NCBI RefSeq assembly: GCF_010093535.1
Contig: NW_022985228.1
Coordinates: 1 to 64,000 of the forward strand
Direction of reading: 5' to 3'
DNA: 64,000 nucleotides
From: Lindgomyces ingoldianus
Lineage: Eukaryota; Ascomycota; Dothideomycetes; Pleosporales; Lindgomycetaceae
Positions 1-10,193 of this stretch are shown here, piece after piece. Under the pieces are notes generated by a model. It was given only the letters and a program-made list of their open reading frames with translations, was not told where the DNA came from and searched no databases. Every line of letters begins with the position of its first letter. The first letter of the stretch is position 1. The position numbers and the translations under genes are program-made.

Positions 1-460
1 GCAATGCGCGCGCGATGCCTGCGCGCGCAGGAAAATCAAAATCCACCGCGCAGTTAGGGTTGCGGCAAAACACCACCACATCTGTACATTTTCGCAAAAA
101 AAACACTAGCAGGGGCAAGTTTAAGTTAAAGCCTAAAAGTTTGCCTACTATTATAATAGGATCTAGGCACAGGATGGGGGACGGATTCCAGGGGTTCTGT
201 TTGACGGATTCCAGTCGTTCGCTGCTCGCTTAGCCGACGCGCTAAACGGAATAAGGAAGTTAGGGTTACGGAAAGCCAGCGATCCGTGGCTATATATCGG
301 ATAGAGTAAGACTGTAATAGGTGGCGCCATGGTCAAGTCCACCGATCTAGGCCAAAAAGAGGAGCAAAAAGGGGGTCGGATCCAGCGCGATGCCCAATTA
401 AGACAAACAAGGCCTGACCCGCAGCAGTCGCAGGGAGATAGATTAAGGGAGATAGGCGCA
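1..460. other. Left-edge non-coding region
   Basis: No gene is supported here. The first 30 bases hold a GC-rich quasi-palindrome (TGCGCGCG, 7-base spacer, TGCGCGCGCA). A 12-base direct repeat GACGGATTCCAG occurs near 180 and near 203, and the pair GTTAGGGTTGCGG / GTTAGGGTTACGG lies near 53 and 258. These suggest an old repeat or transposon remnant, but no family can be named. The stretch from about 250 is the 3' flank of the oxygenase gene, whose stop codon is at 461-463 on the minus strand. Confidence 0.4.
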
Positions 461-1480
461 TCACCAATAGCAATCGCCGTCCGCCGCTCCAGTCTTCTCT
501 ATATAGCCAACATGCACATCGTTCTTTTCCATCATTCCCGTCAACACCTGCATAGGCGAGGTAGGGGCGCGGAAAGCATTGAACTTGAAGTCGTGCCATT
601 CTTTCGCTGTCCAAATCGTTCCGGTGCCGTCGCGGAACAGAGTATCGTTACCTCTGCGCAGGAAGTAAGCAACGCTGTAACGATCTTCGTCCTGCTTCTC
701 ATGTATCGGAATAACGCGGTGCACTGCCGAAAGAAGCTGTCCCATGGAAGAGAAACGCAAGCTGTCGCCAACATTGATGACGGCGTGCTTGCTACGAGGC
801 TCAACAAAACCCCAGGTCTCCTGATCCGGCGAGAGGGCCTGAAGGCCCCACTGTTCAGCAAGCAAAAAGGTGAGTGAGCCAATGTCGGTGTGCTTGTTGT
901 GACCCACGCTGCTTCCCTTCAGCTCGTTGTGCTTCGGGTATCGCAACAGCGTAAGGTTGGTGAGTGACGGGATTGTGTCGTTGTGGAAGGCTTCAAAACG
1001 GTCGTCACCCGCGAGGCCCATCTCGTCAGAGAGCCTCTGTAGTATTATCATCGTAACTTCGTGCGCCTTGCGTGAGAAGCTGAAGAATAACTCCGTCTTA
1101 GCCAGCGCTGACGCTGTTGTGAGGTCGGTCGAGCCTTTGAGAAACTCCCGGCGCGATATCTTGAGGGTTTCGTATCCGTCGACAGTTTCTGGCCAGGGGC
1201 CTACCTGGGTTCCTTGAGGCTCGTATCCGTAGTTATCGCTCTGACGCGCGTCCTGCATCTTGACATCGAGCGGCTGTCCGAAATAGTCCTTCATTGAAGC
1301 AAGCATCTCCTCCCACTGCCGACACAGGATATCATCGCTACTCAAGTCAAGATAGAAGAAGCCACAGTTCCGGCAGGCGCCAATCAATTTCTTGCTCTCG
1401 GCAGCATCTCCGGATCGGAGGTGGTTGAGACGAATAGTCGGGAGAGTGAGCAGAGGCGATGCTTTGGCCTTGGCAGCCAT
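461..1480 (-). CDS. 2-oxoglutarate/Fe(II)-dependent oxygenase, isopenicillin N synthase-like
   Basis: A 339-residue single-exon protein starting at an ATG in good context (ACATGG) and ending TGA. Residues 1-110 resemble the N-terminal DIOX_N part of isopenicillin N synthase-like enzymes. The jelly-roll core carries the iron facial triad H197-T-D199 and H254, and the 2-oxoglutarate-binding R267-Y-S269. Family enzymes couple 2-oxoglutarate decarboxylation to hydroxylation, desaturation or ring formation on small molecules in the cytosol. The gene diverges from the NRPS gene across a 438-bp shared promoter. Inferred role: oxidative tailoring of the polyketide-amine product or of a free amino acid precursor. 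Fumonisin biosynthesis also uses a 2OG enzyme for late hydroxylation, but the motif spacing here looks IPNS-like, so this may not be an equivalent enzyme. Substrate unknown. Confidence 0.92.
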   Translation of the reverse strand: MAAKAKASPLLTLPTIRLNHLRSGDAAESKKLIGACRNCGFFYLDLSSDDILCRQWEEMLASMKDYFGQPLDVKMQDARQSDNYGYEPQGTQVGPWPETVDGYETLKISRREFLKGSTDLTTASALAKTELFFSFSRKAHEVTMIILQRLSDEMGLAGDDRFEAFHNDTIPSLTNLTLLRYPKHNELKGSSVGHNKHTDIGSLTFLLAEQWGLQALSPDQETWGFVEPRSKHAVINVGDSLRFSSMGQLLSAVHRVIPIHEKQDEDRYSVAYFLRRGNDTLFRDGTGTIWTAKEWHDFKFNAFRAPTSPMQVLTGMMEKNDVHVGYIEKTGAADGDCYW

Positions 1481-1918
1481 GTCTGGAATTGGAGATAAAG
1501 ATCGGGAGTGAAGGGCAAATCGGGTATTAGATGCTGATAGTACTCGTGATGAACATGATACTTGATCATGGTAGCTAATTCATAGACAACTTATGCGCGC
1601 CTGTGCAAAGTCTGCCATCAGGCCTCGGCGAGACTACTGTCCGCAATCGGACTACAAAGGTAATAGACAAATAAGATAGCCGCATTGAGGGCTTTCAGAA
1701 TCGGCCAGTATTTTCGCCGCTCCGTGGGTTCTCAATTACATCTCGCGCGATGATGTGCATGCAAGGTCAGCCACAGGTGTCAGCCATCAGCCAAACATCC
1801 GCCCTCGAAAACCTCCGTCATCAAGAGACACTCTCCGAGGCGTTGATAGCTGAAGCAATCAGAAGTTTACCCCTAAAACTCGCGAAACATCACAGTGACG
1901 ACAATACGCCTTCCCAGA
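1481..1918. promoter_or_regulatory. Bidirectional promoter, oxygenase / NRPS
   Basis: A 438-bp region between the divergent ATGs. It holds two exact copies of GTCAGCCA (1766-1773 and 1779-1786), immediately followed by the one-mismatch copy ATCAGCCA (1786-1793), about 125-150 bp upstream of the NRPS ATG. The same 8-mer recurs in the other 5' regions of the cluster. An everted CCG-N4-CGG (about 1642-1651) is also present, a form that Zn2Cys6 regulators can bind, but such short sites occur by chance. Confidence 0.55.
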
Positions 1919-4900
1919 ATGCCCGCATTGGACGACAGTTTTGCTTCCGAGCCGCTTAAAGCCACAATTCTCGAGGTCGTCGATGACTGGGCTGCTAAAA
2001 GACCTTCCGGAATAGCTGCTGAGTTTGAGGGAGAGACTATCACGTACGCCGAGCTAAGGACCGCGTCGCTCCATGTCAGTAGGGCCCTGCTGTCCGCTGG
2101 AGTACATCCAGGGGACAGGGTGCCGCTTCTGACGGACATGTCGCTCGAGATGATCCCCGCCCTGGTGGGCATTCTAAGAGTCGGAGCTTGTTTTGCCCCC
2201 ATGGATGTGGCCGCCTGGGGTCGCACACGTATCGAGCAGGCTTTGTCAGAGCTCTCCGCACCCACAGCTCTTGTCACGGGCCACTGTCCTGGGCTACAGC
2301 TGCCTATTATCACCGTGAACTTCCAAAAGCAATGGCTGCGTCAATCTCTGGAAGACACCGATGGACTGTTCGCTAGGCTAGGTGCAATCCGCAGCGGACT
2401 CCGCCCCGACCATCTCGCTTGGATCATCTTCACCTCTGGGACTACAGGCAAGCCAAAAGGTGTCATGGTCTGTCACAGAGGTATCCAGGCACTACTACCG
2501 GAGTTCCTAGACTACGACAACCTAGAGCCCGAGGTAGAAGCACGCGGGGTCCGGTGCTTGCTCGCCGCTTCCGTTGCGTTCGACGGGTGCCAGGCAACCG
2601 TCTGGGGCACTCTGAGAAGGGGCCGCACGCTGGTGATGGCTTCGCCATCAAACTTCCACGAAGTTGCTGGCACGTGTGAAGTGTTGACTCTGACACCATC
2701 AGTGCTGGCAGCACTTGACTCCGCGGGGCCTTACGACCGGGTGCGCATCATCTTTTTAGGCGCCGAAGCGCCTTCACGCGAAGTCTACCAGCACTGGATA
2801 AGCCCTCAGCGTAGGGTTATCAATACCTATGGGCCGTCCGAGACCACCTGTATCATCAGTGTGGGGGATCTTAGCCCCGAAGGAGAGCCTACTTTCGGCG
2901 AGCTGATGTCAAGCGTGAAGGTCGTACTTGTAGACGCCGATCTACAGGAGGTTGACGCCGGCGAAGTCATGATTTCCGGGCCGGGTCTGGCTGCCGGTTA
3001 CCTGAACAACGACGAGTACACGGCAACAAAGTTTATCCAGTGGAAAGGGGAGCGTTTCTACAGAACTGGAGACCTTGCACGGAGACGCGAAGATGGGCAG
3101 CTTGTGTTCATGGGCCGAGTGGATTCGCTCGTCAAAAACCGCGGCTTCTTGATCAATCTGGAGGCGGAGGTCGAACCAGCGCTGCTAAGCTTTGATCCTG
3201 TCCGGGTGGCTGTAGCTTTTAAGGCGCAAAACGGACGACTCACGGGCTGCGTTCAACCTGCCAGTGTGGACGTAAATCAGCTACGCAAGTTTTTGCGAGG
3301 ACACTGTGATCCCTTCATCATCCCCGACAACTTGGTCGCCCTGGACAGTTTTCCGCTGAACCATAATGGCAAAACAGATCGACATGAACTTATGTCCCAG
3401 CTCGAATGCAATGCCAACCAACAGGAGAAGGATAATCCAGACAATGATGGCCGCTACGAGAATGAATACGATGCCTTGCGCATAGGCTTTGCCCAGATTC
3501 TACACGTTCCATTCAAGCAGCTGAACAGGGACTCCTCATTTACGGCACTGGGAGGGCACTCACTGGCAGCCATTCGCCTTTCCAACTTTTTGAGGGAGCA
3601 CGGGCACTCGCTCGTCGCGGCGCAGATGCTGCGGCTGGACTTGATCGGACGACTGGAGGAAGCGATACGCCAGAACAAAGCTCATCAAGAGAGCAGCAAA
3701 GACGATCTTGATGATGGGCCCGCACCAGCCACTGACGTGCAGAAGCTCTTGATCCGGCGCTCATTACAAAATCAAACAATCTGTGCGCTCATCGGCGTTG
3801 CCACATATATTGGAGATGCCCAAGCCATGCCAAGCGCGAGTGAGCTCCATGAGGCTATCGTCACTGCAGGCTCAGCACACCAAATCTTCCAGACGCGCTT
3901 CGATCTGTGCAATCTGACACTGCACGACCTCGGGCGACTGAACCTCGACTGGCGCGAAGTGAGCGTCCCCAGCGCCGCCGAATTCGAGGCCGCTTGTGCG
4001 GCGTGTGAGCAACAGGCTTGGGACGAGTTGAGAGAGACGACACGCGCGGACGTCGAGATTCCATACTGCCAGGTCACCTGTGTTTCTGTCCCCGGACGCA
4101 AGGGATTGGCTCTGGTGACACGAATGCATCATATCTTGACCGATGTCTTTTCGACTGCTCTGTTCTGGAAGGACGTAGAGTGCGCGTTGGCGGGCCAGGA
4201 AGTCCCACGAGGGCCACGGATACAAGACTTTGCGCGCTTCACGCGTGCATATAAACGAGACAATTTGGCCCGAGCACGCATCATGTTCGAGAAGATGCTC
4301 GAGAACCTGCCAGTGACGGCCGTGCTGCAGCCTCCCTGCCCGAGTGCACAGCACGCACAGAACACGCAGCTTGGTTTGGTCAATCTCGACTCGCCGGTCA
4401 CTGTGACCAAGGCCGCGCTTGATCAGGCGGCGCGCAGCCATCGTGTCACGGCGACTACACTTGTCTACGCAGCTTGGTCCCTCTTCCTGAGCAGCATAAC
4501 CACGTGGGACCGTGTGGGCTTTTCCGTTAGCCTCTCTGGGAGAACTGTGCCGTGGCCGGAGGCGCAATACGTGCTGGGGTCGCTGGTCAATAGGGGCATC
4601 TTCTATACTCATGTTGCACCAAAAGCCAAGGTGCACGAATGGCTCGCTGACGTGCACAAGACGACTTTGGATCTCATCGAGGTCGACGGCCTCACACATG
4701 GACTACCCGAATCGCTTATGGCAGACCCACGCACCAACACGACCAACGTATTGTGCTTTCTCGACGCGCCACAGCTCTCCCCTAATTGGAGCTACCGCGA
4801 CCATCAAGGGCACAACTACCTCATTGACTGGTATTTATTTCCGGATGCCAACGGATCCATCAGAACTGTGTTTGAAGTCCAGGCTCAACGCGTTGATATG

Positions 4901-4996
4901 GACTGGGCGAAAGCTGTATCACACGTGCCTGGGCGGTTGTTGGACCGGCTTGTCCATTCCACGCCCGAGACACTGGTAGGCCATTTGCTGAGATAG
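1919..4996 (+). CDS. Single-module NRPS with terminal condensation domain (A-T-C)
   Basis: 1025 residues, one exon; the first in-frame ATG is at 1919 and the frame is open only to a GTG further upstream. Adenylation domain, about residues 10-500: P-loop FTSGTTGKPKG at 171-181, FD at 221-222 giving the aspartate that contacts the alpha-amino group, YGPSE 304-308, YRTGD 381-385, and NxxGK with Lys485. Carrier domain, about 515-585: LGGHS with phosphopantetheine Ser548. Condensation domain, about 600-1025: HH737-738 and Asp742, but the HHxxxDG motif ends in Val743 instead of Gly. There is no thioesterase or reductase. The layout suggests one amino acid is activated, tethered, and passed by the C domain to an external amine or alcohol, here plausibly the PKS/AOS product. 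The C-terminal PCP-C protein of fumonisin esterification is a functional analogue. The amino acid cannot be read with confidence. Confidence 0.9.
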   Translation: MPALDDSFASEPLKATILEVVDDWAAKRPSGIAAEFEGETITYAELRTASLHVSRALLSAGVHPGDRVPLLTDMSLEMIPALVGILRVGACFAPMDVAAWGRTRIEQALSELSAPTALVTGHCPGLQLPIITVNFQKQWLRQSLEDTDGLFARLGAIRSGLRPDHLAWIIFTSGTTGKPKGVMVCHRGIQALLPEFLDYDNLEPEVEARGVRCLLAASVAFDGCQATVWGTLRRGRTLVMASPSNFHEVAGTCEVLTLTPSVLAALDSAGPYDRVRIIFLGAEAPSREVYQHWISPQRRVINTYGPSETTCIISVGDLSPEGEPTFGELMSSVKVVLVDADLQEVDAGEVMISGPGLAAGYLNNDEYTATKFIQWKGERFYRTGDLARRREDGQLVFMGRVDSLVKNRGFLINLEAEVEPALLSFDPVRVAVAFKAQNGRLTGCVQPASVDVNQLRKFLRGHCDPFIIPDNLVALDSFPLNHNGKTDRHELMSQLECNANQQEKDNPDNDGRYENEYDALRIGFAQILHVPFKQLNRDSSFTALGGHSLAAIRLSNFLREHGHSLVAAQMLRLDLIGRLEEAIRQNKAHQESSKDDLDDGPAPATDVQKLLIRRSLQNQTICALIGVATYIGDAQAMPSASELHEAIVTAGSAHQIFQTRFDLCNLTLHDLGRLNLDWREVSVPSAAEFEAACAACEQQAWDELRETTRADVEIPYCQVTCVSVPGRKGLALVTRMHHILTDVFSTALFWKDVECALAGQEVPRGPRIQDFARFTRAYKRDNLARARIMFEKMLENLPVTAVLQPPCPSAQHAQNTQLGLVNLDSPVTVTKAALDQAARSHRVTATTLVYAAWSLFLSSITTWDRVGFSVSLSGRTVPWPEAQYVLGSLVNRGIFYTHVAPKAKVHEWLADVHKTTLDLIEVDGLTHGLPESLMADPRTNTTNVLCFLDAPQLSPNWSYRDHQGHNYLIDWYLFPDANGSIRTVFEVQAQRVDMDWAKAVSHVPGRLLDRLVHSTPETLVGHLLR

Positions 4997-5094
4997 TTGA
5001 ATAGTAATATAATCATTCGTGGAAGTGCGAGAGCTTCCAACTGTCAAGATCAACCAGGCTTTACGTAATGATCTGATGAAGTATGTACCGCGTA

Positions 5095-5482
5095 ACCTGG
5101 TGTAAGACAGATTTGTCTAGGGAGAAAGGAGGGAAGGAGGTTGCCTCACAGAGCGAAGAGGCAGAAGAGGCAAAAGATTAAGGTTATTATCTGGCAGTCC
5201 TATAGGATAGATTTTGTGCGCGAGGCTCTGAGAGGTCTGGCGTGATAGAGTGTGGAAATGAGGCCTGCGTGAATTAGCAAAACAGTAAGTAGTTTGCAAA
5301 AGGAAGAGAATTGATTGAAGGGTGGAAGAAGCTCGGAGAGCTCATAATACACTCAAGGGGCCCAGCCTCCACTAATACCCTTTCACCGCAGTCGTTCACA
5401 GCCCGAGTCGCCCCAATTGGATCTTAACCCCTCAGCCTGCGCTTTTCTCTTCTGCCTCTAGACAAATCTGTCTCACACAGGT
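5095..5482. mobile_element. MITE-like element with about 25-bp terminal inverted repeats
   Basis: The left end ACCTGGTGTAAGACAGATTT and the right end, read on the minus strand as ACCTGTGTGAGACAGATTTG, form imperfect terminal inverted repeats that continue into GTCTAG. TA lies immediately outside each end (5093-5094 and 5483-5484), consistent with a TA target duplication of the Tc1/mariner-pogo group. The 388-bp interior has no coding potential, so it would be a non-autonomous element. It fills most of the space between the convergent NRPS and ABC genes; its right end is 10 bp from the ABC stop codon and probably supplies that gene's 3' UTR. Confidence 0.7.
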
Positions 5483-5491
5483 TATGCAGCA

Positions 5492-8400
5492 TCACTTATC
5501 ATCCTTCGCTGCCCTAACCAGATCCCCGAATCTAGTTCCAACCTCTTCAGCTAGCTCGACAGGGTTTCCTATCTCCACAATCTCGCCTGCATCCATGACC
5601 ACCACTCTGTCGAAATCCATGATCATGTCTAGCCGATGGCTCACAGCTATCACAGTATATCCCCTATATTCGCTCCTTATGATCTCCTGCATCACGCGTT
5701 CCGTATCGGCGTCCACACTCGAGCTGACTTCATCCAGTAACAGTATCCCTCCGTATACTTGCTGCCGCGCTCGGACACGTTGTCTAAGCAATGCGCGTCC
5801 GACTGATATTAGTTGCCGCTGCCCGGCACTCAGAGTCCCCGCGCTCATGCCAGAATCCAAACCACCGCGCTCTACGACAAAATCCCACAAGCCGACCGTT
5901 GCCAGTACGTCTTCGCATTCCGCCGCCGTTGAAACACCTGATGGATCCACATTTGTCCGGAACGTGCACCCATCGGGTAAGAAGACGGCTTCCTGTGGTA
6001 CGGCAATGATGCGCTGACGTAGCGCGAGCCTATTGAGGCGACGGAGCGGCGTGTCATCAATTGTCGCGTTGTCTGCGGTCTCCGGGAGAGGGTTGATGAG
6101 CTTGAGAAGAAGAGCGATGAGGCTGGATTTGCCGCTTCCGGTACGTCCGCAGATAGCCACTCTCTCACCTGAAGCAATAGTGAGGTGGATGTCCCGAAGG
6201 GCGAGTCTAGGCGAACTCTCGCCTTCGCCCTGCTCTTCATAGCTTGCTGAGACACCTTTCAATGCTACGACGCCACTACGAGGCCATTGTTCCGAGGGAA
6301 CGATGTCCTCCTCGTCTGTGTCTTCATGTATGACGTTTTCGCCAAAAGCTTTGAGTCGAGCTATTGCCCCTAAAGACGTCTCCAGTTTAGTCCAGTAGAT
6401 GACAATGCCTGAGAGATTTTCCCCAAGTGTCAGGAGGCTGTAAAGAGAAGCGCCGGCGAAACCAGACTTGGAGTGAAGGCGGACGGCAAGTGTCGTCAAT
6501 ATGACTGCCATTATCATAACTACAACGTTGAGCACTAAATTCAACCACTCTTGTATAATGAGCAGCATATAAGCAGGTCGTTGGCTGGATCCGATTAGGC
6601 GAAGATTCTTTTGAACATCGTCGGGTAGGAACCCGAAGGCTCGGAGGGTCGTGACGCCTTTGACCGTGTCTAGAAAGTGCGTGTACAGGGGACTCTTGGC
6701 CTCAAGGTCGAGCAGCCGTATCTGTCTGGATGTGCGCAGATAGAATCTTTGCACGACATATAGCATCGCACCGAGGAATGGATAGCTTATCGCGAGGTAT
6801 GCTGACGAAGTAAGCATGACAGCCATCTGTCCGACCGCTTGAGCGAGCGTCACCAGCGTAAAGAGGGTTGCTTCCGGCAGCTCGGTATCGATGAGGTTCA
6901 GATCTTGCGAAAATAAATTTGTGACGATACCAGTATCCGTCTTGGTGAAGAAGGCAAGTGGTGCCCGGATAAGGGTATCCAAGGCCTCGCGGTGTATGTT
7001 GGCGCCAGCTCTCTTCACCGACGTGATGAATATGGCGATGCCCAGGAGCAGCAGTGCTATAGCGGCGCAGGCCTGAAGCAAACCATAGATGCCGATGTAG
7101 TAGAAGTCCGAGTGCTCTCGGTAAGCCGACTTCATTCCGTCAGTCCAGAATGTAAGCCAGACGGTTGGGAAGTTGGTAAGAGTTCCCCAGAGCGAATCGA
7201 ACAAGGCGCAGCACACTGCCAGAGACAAACCCATGCTTTTGATGTAATGTTTGTATACCATTCGATCTCCGACTTGCCGCGCGCCGTCTGTGATCGGCGC
7301 CGGCGATGCCTTGCCTGTTATTCCCGTCGGAGGAAGATGCGGTCGTGGGTCCAGCTGCGGCTCCGTGGATGTTGCGGGTGTTGACTTTTGTGATGAAGCG
7401 TATTGATGAAACCCTTGACTATGCCTTAGCTGGTCGAAGCTACCTTGTGCGACAATGGTTCCGTCTCCGAGTACGATGATGTGATGGGCAGAGGGCAAGT
7501 GCCGCACGCTATGGGTGCACAACACAACGGTGGTTCCCCGTCTTCGCAACAGTCCCTGTGGTCCAAAAACTTGGTCAAAGACGTGCTCCTCGGTTTCGGC
7601 ATCCAGGCCGCTAAACACATCGTCTAGCACGAGCAGATCGGCCTGTAGGTATAAAGCTCGGGCAAGCGAAACGCGTTGCTTCTGGCCACCGGACAGTGTG
7701 ATTCCGTCAGACCCGACATTGGTGCCGTCCCCTTGGGGAAGCATGGTAAAATCATAGCTGAGAGCAGTCGCTCTGATGACTTCGGCGTATCTCGCTGGAT
7801 CGAAAGCTGAAAAGGCAACGATGTTGTCTCTCACCGAACCGTTGAAAAGGAATGCGGTCTGGTCGCAGTAGCCAACATGGCTATGATGGGTCCTCACCAT
7901 CACAAATCCCTCGCTAAAGGGCATCTCACCCAACAGCGCTCTGCAGAGGGTTGACTTTCCCGAGCCAACAGGCCCCACAACTAAGGTGAGTGAATGTCGA
8001 GCCACTGAGAAGTTCACATTCCGCAAGACGAATTTGTCCGCTTCCCAGCCGAACTTGGCGTCCTTGACGGCCAGCTCTACCTCAGGCAGATCTTCCGCGT
8101 CAACAAGAACCTGTCGAACATCTTGGCGCGTCTCGCACTCCAAGAAGGCCTGAATGCGGCTGAGACAGGCGAAGCCGGAAACGATCTCAGGGACGGCCTG
8201 GAAGATTTGCGACAGCGGGACTGTCATCAGCGTCAAGAAAGAAAGACTGGTAAACACGCTTGAAGTATCGAGTGTTCGCTGTGCGAAAGCAAAAACTAGG
8301 GGTGGGGCCATTAACAGCGGGATAAAACCGAATAGCGCAGCAGTGATCCAAATGCGGCGGTATCGGGCTCCGGCTGCAAGCTCGTCGATACGGAACTTTT

Positions 8401-9853
8401 GTACAAAGTCGCCCACGGTAGCAGAAAGCCCTGATATCTTCAAATTCTTCATACTGGCAATGACGGTGGCCGTCAGACCGACACGCGTCTGCACGCCGGC
8501 CATCCATGCTCTCTGCGAATCCCCAGTGAAGTTGATCAAAACACCGAGGCAGGCGAAGCAGACCACTACCAGACCGATTGCCGCGACAAATACAACGCCT
8601 AAACGCTGGTATAGCATCCATGCAGCTAGCGCTACCTGGACCAAACACGCCCACAGCTCGTGCAGAGTCCTGAAGCCCATCCGAATGCGCTCCACGTCCG
8701 TGCTCATTAGAGTCAGCGCGGCGCCGCCATCCGCTGCTCCGACGCGCACTTTCGTAGCCTTGATGAAGACTTCGGGGACCAATATCGATCGTACCATGAT
8801 GCGTAGGCGGTGGTGGAAGTACCAAGTGAAGGCCAAGGAAGTAGCGATGCCCGAGTATATCAGAAAGCTGGCACCGATCAGGCCATATCCTATATTCGGG
8901 TCATGTGTAGGCTCTGCGAGATAGTCCAACAAGGTCTCGATAAAGAAAGGTTGCGAGAACGTGAAGCCCAGGAGCGCCAGGCGCGGGAAAACAGGAAGCA
9001 GTAGAGGAACCTTCAGGGTGCTCACAAGGACTTTGGCGAGGCCAAACCTATCGCCCTTGAGTTTGGTATAATTCATTTTTCGAGAGAACTTGGCGTGCAG
9101 GGCTTCGGCGTCAAGGGAGCTATCGAGCGGAAAGAGTGTGTCGATGGTCAGAATAGTTCGGTAACCCGCAAGAAATAACTTATTCAGCCAGAAGAAAACG
9201 CCGAGAGAGAAGATGCCGCTGGTCTCCTCTGGACTGTGTTCTTTTTCGTCGTTGGTCCAGTGCACCCAGCTGGATTTTTGTCGGGCTTCCAACACCAGAA
9301 TGACCGCCTTCAGAGCCACAGCAGCGCAGAAGGTGCGGCTGTAGACGCGCTCCAAGGGGGAGGCCGAAGATGAGAACAGTGTTCTCGCCTGTGCCGCATC
9401 CAGGAGTAGAGTTAAACACAGATAGGCGGTTAGCAGCGTCGATGGCCGCGGGTTCCTGCTGTGCTCAACCGCACTCAGTGCCATCATGGGGAGTACTGCT
9501 ACCAGTCTAAGAACGACGGCCGCAATGAATATGCTAGACGCATGCACGTGTCTGCTCGCTACTAGAATGACAAGGGCGAGCTCCAGGCAGAGATACACGG
9601 ATAATGCACCCTGCACGATTGATGAGCATGCCGATTGAGTATAAAGAGCCGTACATACCAATTTGATATACTGGAATTTTGGTGCGTGCACGACTTTCGG
9701 CTTGCGTGCCTGAGAAAGTGTGCGCCATAACGACGCGACGATGAAAATGGTCGTAGGCACGATAGAGAAGAACAACTGCTCAAACTGGAGGTTGAAGTCG
9801 AACCGCGTCCCGTTTAGCGGTAGCAAGACGTTTCTCTCCGTGTTAAACGGCAT
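5492..9853 (-). CDS. ABCC-type (MRP-like) ABC transporter
   Basis: 1453 residues from the first ATG (minus strand, context CCACCATGC); the open frame upstream has only a TTG. The N-terminal hydrophobic TMD0 (about 25-190) is followed by TMD1 (about 210-560), NBD1, TMD2 (about 870-1170) and NBD2, the ABCC layout. NBD1: Walker A GPVGSGKS (627-634), signature LSGGQ (720-724), Walker B LLVLDD (740-745), with Asp where the catalytic Glu is expected, as is common in the degenerate first site of this family. NBD2: GRTGSGKSS (1236-1244), signature LSAGQ (1341-1345), Walker B ILLLDE (1370-1375) and the switch His1406. Likely exports or sequesters the cluster product and could give self-protection, as proposed for the ABC transporter of the fumonisin cluster. 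No introns in 4.4 kb. Confidence 0.93.
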   Translation of the reverse strand: MPFNTERNVLLPLNGTRFDFNLQFEQLFFSIVPTTIFIVASLWRTLSQARKPKVVHAPKFQYIKLVCTALYTQSACSSIVQGALSVYLCLELALVILVASRHVHASSIFIAAVVLRLVAVLPMMALSAVEHSRNPRPSTLLTAYLCLTLLLDAAQARTLFSSSASPLERVYSRTFCAAVALKAVILVLEARQKSSWVHWTNDEKEHSPEETSGIFSLGVFFWLNKLFLAGYRTILTIDTLFPLDSSLDAEALHAKFSRKMNYTKLKGDRFGLAKVLVSTLKVPLLLPVFPRLALLGFTFSQPFFIETLLDYLAEPTHDPNIGYGLIGASFLIYSGIATSLAFTWYFHHRLRIMVRSILVPEVFIKATKVRVGAADGGAALTLMSTDVERIRMGFRTLHELWACLVQVALAAWMLYQRLGVVFVAAIGLVVVCFACLGVLINFTGDSQRAWMAGVQTRVGLTATVIASMKNLKISGLSATVGDFVQKFRIDELAAGARYRRIWITAALFGFIPLLMAPPLVFAFAQRTLDTSSVFTSLSFLTLMTVPLSQIFQAVPEIVSGFACLSRIQAFLECETRQDVRQVLVDAEDLPEVELAVKDAKFGWEADKFVLRNVNFSVARHSLTLVVGPVGSGKSTLCRALLGEMPFSEGFVMVRTHHSHVGYCDQTAFLFNGSVRDNIVAFSAFDPARYAEVIRATALSYDFTMLPQGDGTNVGSDGITLSGGQKQRVSLARALYLQADLLVLDDVFSGLDAETEEHVFDQVFGPQGLLRRRGTTVVLCTHSVRHLPSAHHIIVLGDGTIVAQGSFDQLRHSQGFHQYASSQKSTPATSTEPQLDPRPHLPPTGITGKASPAPITDGARQVGDRMVYKHYIKSMGLSLAVCCALFDSLWGTLTNFPTVWLTFWTDGMKSAYREHSDFYYIGIYGLLQACAAIALLLLGIAIFITSVKRAGANIHREALDTLIRAPLAFFTKTDTGIVTNLFSQDLNLIDTELPEATLFTLVTLAQAVGQMAVMLTSSAYLAISYPFLGAMLYVVQRFYLRTSRQIRLLDLEAKSPLYTHFLDTVKGVTTLRAFGFLPDDVQKNLRLIGSSQRPAYMLLIIQEWLNLVLNVVVMIMAVILTTLAVRLHSKSGFAGASLYSLLTLGENLSGIVIYWTKLETSLGAIARLKAFGENVIHEDTDEEDIVPSEQWPRSGVVALKGVSASYEEQGEGESSPRLALRDIHLTIASGERVAICGRTGSGKSSLIALLLKLINPLPETADNATIDDTPLRRLNRLALRQRIIAVPQEAVFLPDGCTFRTNVDPSGVSTAAECEDVLATVGLWDFVVERGGLDSGMSAGTLSAGQRQLISVGRALLRQRVRARQQVYGGILLLDEVSSSVDADTERVMQEIIRSEYRGYTVIAVSHRLDMIMDFDRVVVMDAGEIVEIGNPVELAEEVGTRFGDLVRAAKDDK

Positions 9854-10193
9854 GGTGGGCGACGACGTTGCGAAGAACGCACGAAAGAGGAGCGGCGAGG
9901 TAAGTCTACAGATAACAGTGAGGCATCCAGCGGGCAAACATCGCTCCGACCCCTGGCAGATAAAGTGGTGTCAGCCAGCCAAGACATGCCTGATAGGGAA
10001 TTGCTTGCGAGTTCAATCTATCACAACAGAATCATCTGTTTTACATAGTAATTTAAAAAAAATTGTCCAGGTTTGAGTCTGATCGAGCTTATGAGCGAGA
10101 ACTTAAGATTCATGAGTTGTATTAGAAGCCCTGTAACGTTACAATTGATTACTCTCTCAGTATGGTTGAGGTTCGCCCCCCTCACAGACCACA
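9854..10193 (-). promoter_or_regulatory. ABC transporter promoter / ATP-grasp 3' flank
   Basis: A 340-bp spacer between head-to-tail minus-strand genes. GTCAGCCA occurs once, exactly, at 9970-9977, 117 bp upstream of the ABC start codon, in the longer context TGTCAGCCAGCC that is also found in the PKS/AOS promoter at 21741. The part near 10040-10190 is AT-rich and serves as the ATP-grasp 3' region. No further gene is seen. Confidence 0.5.
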
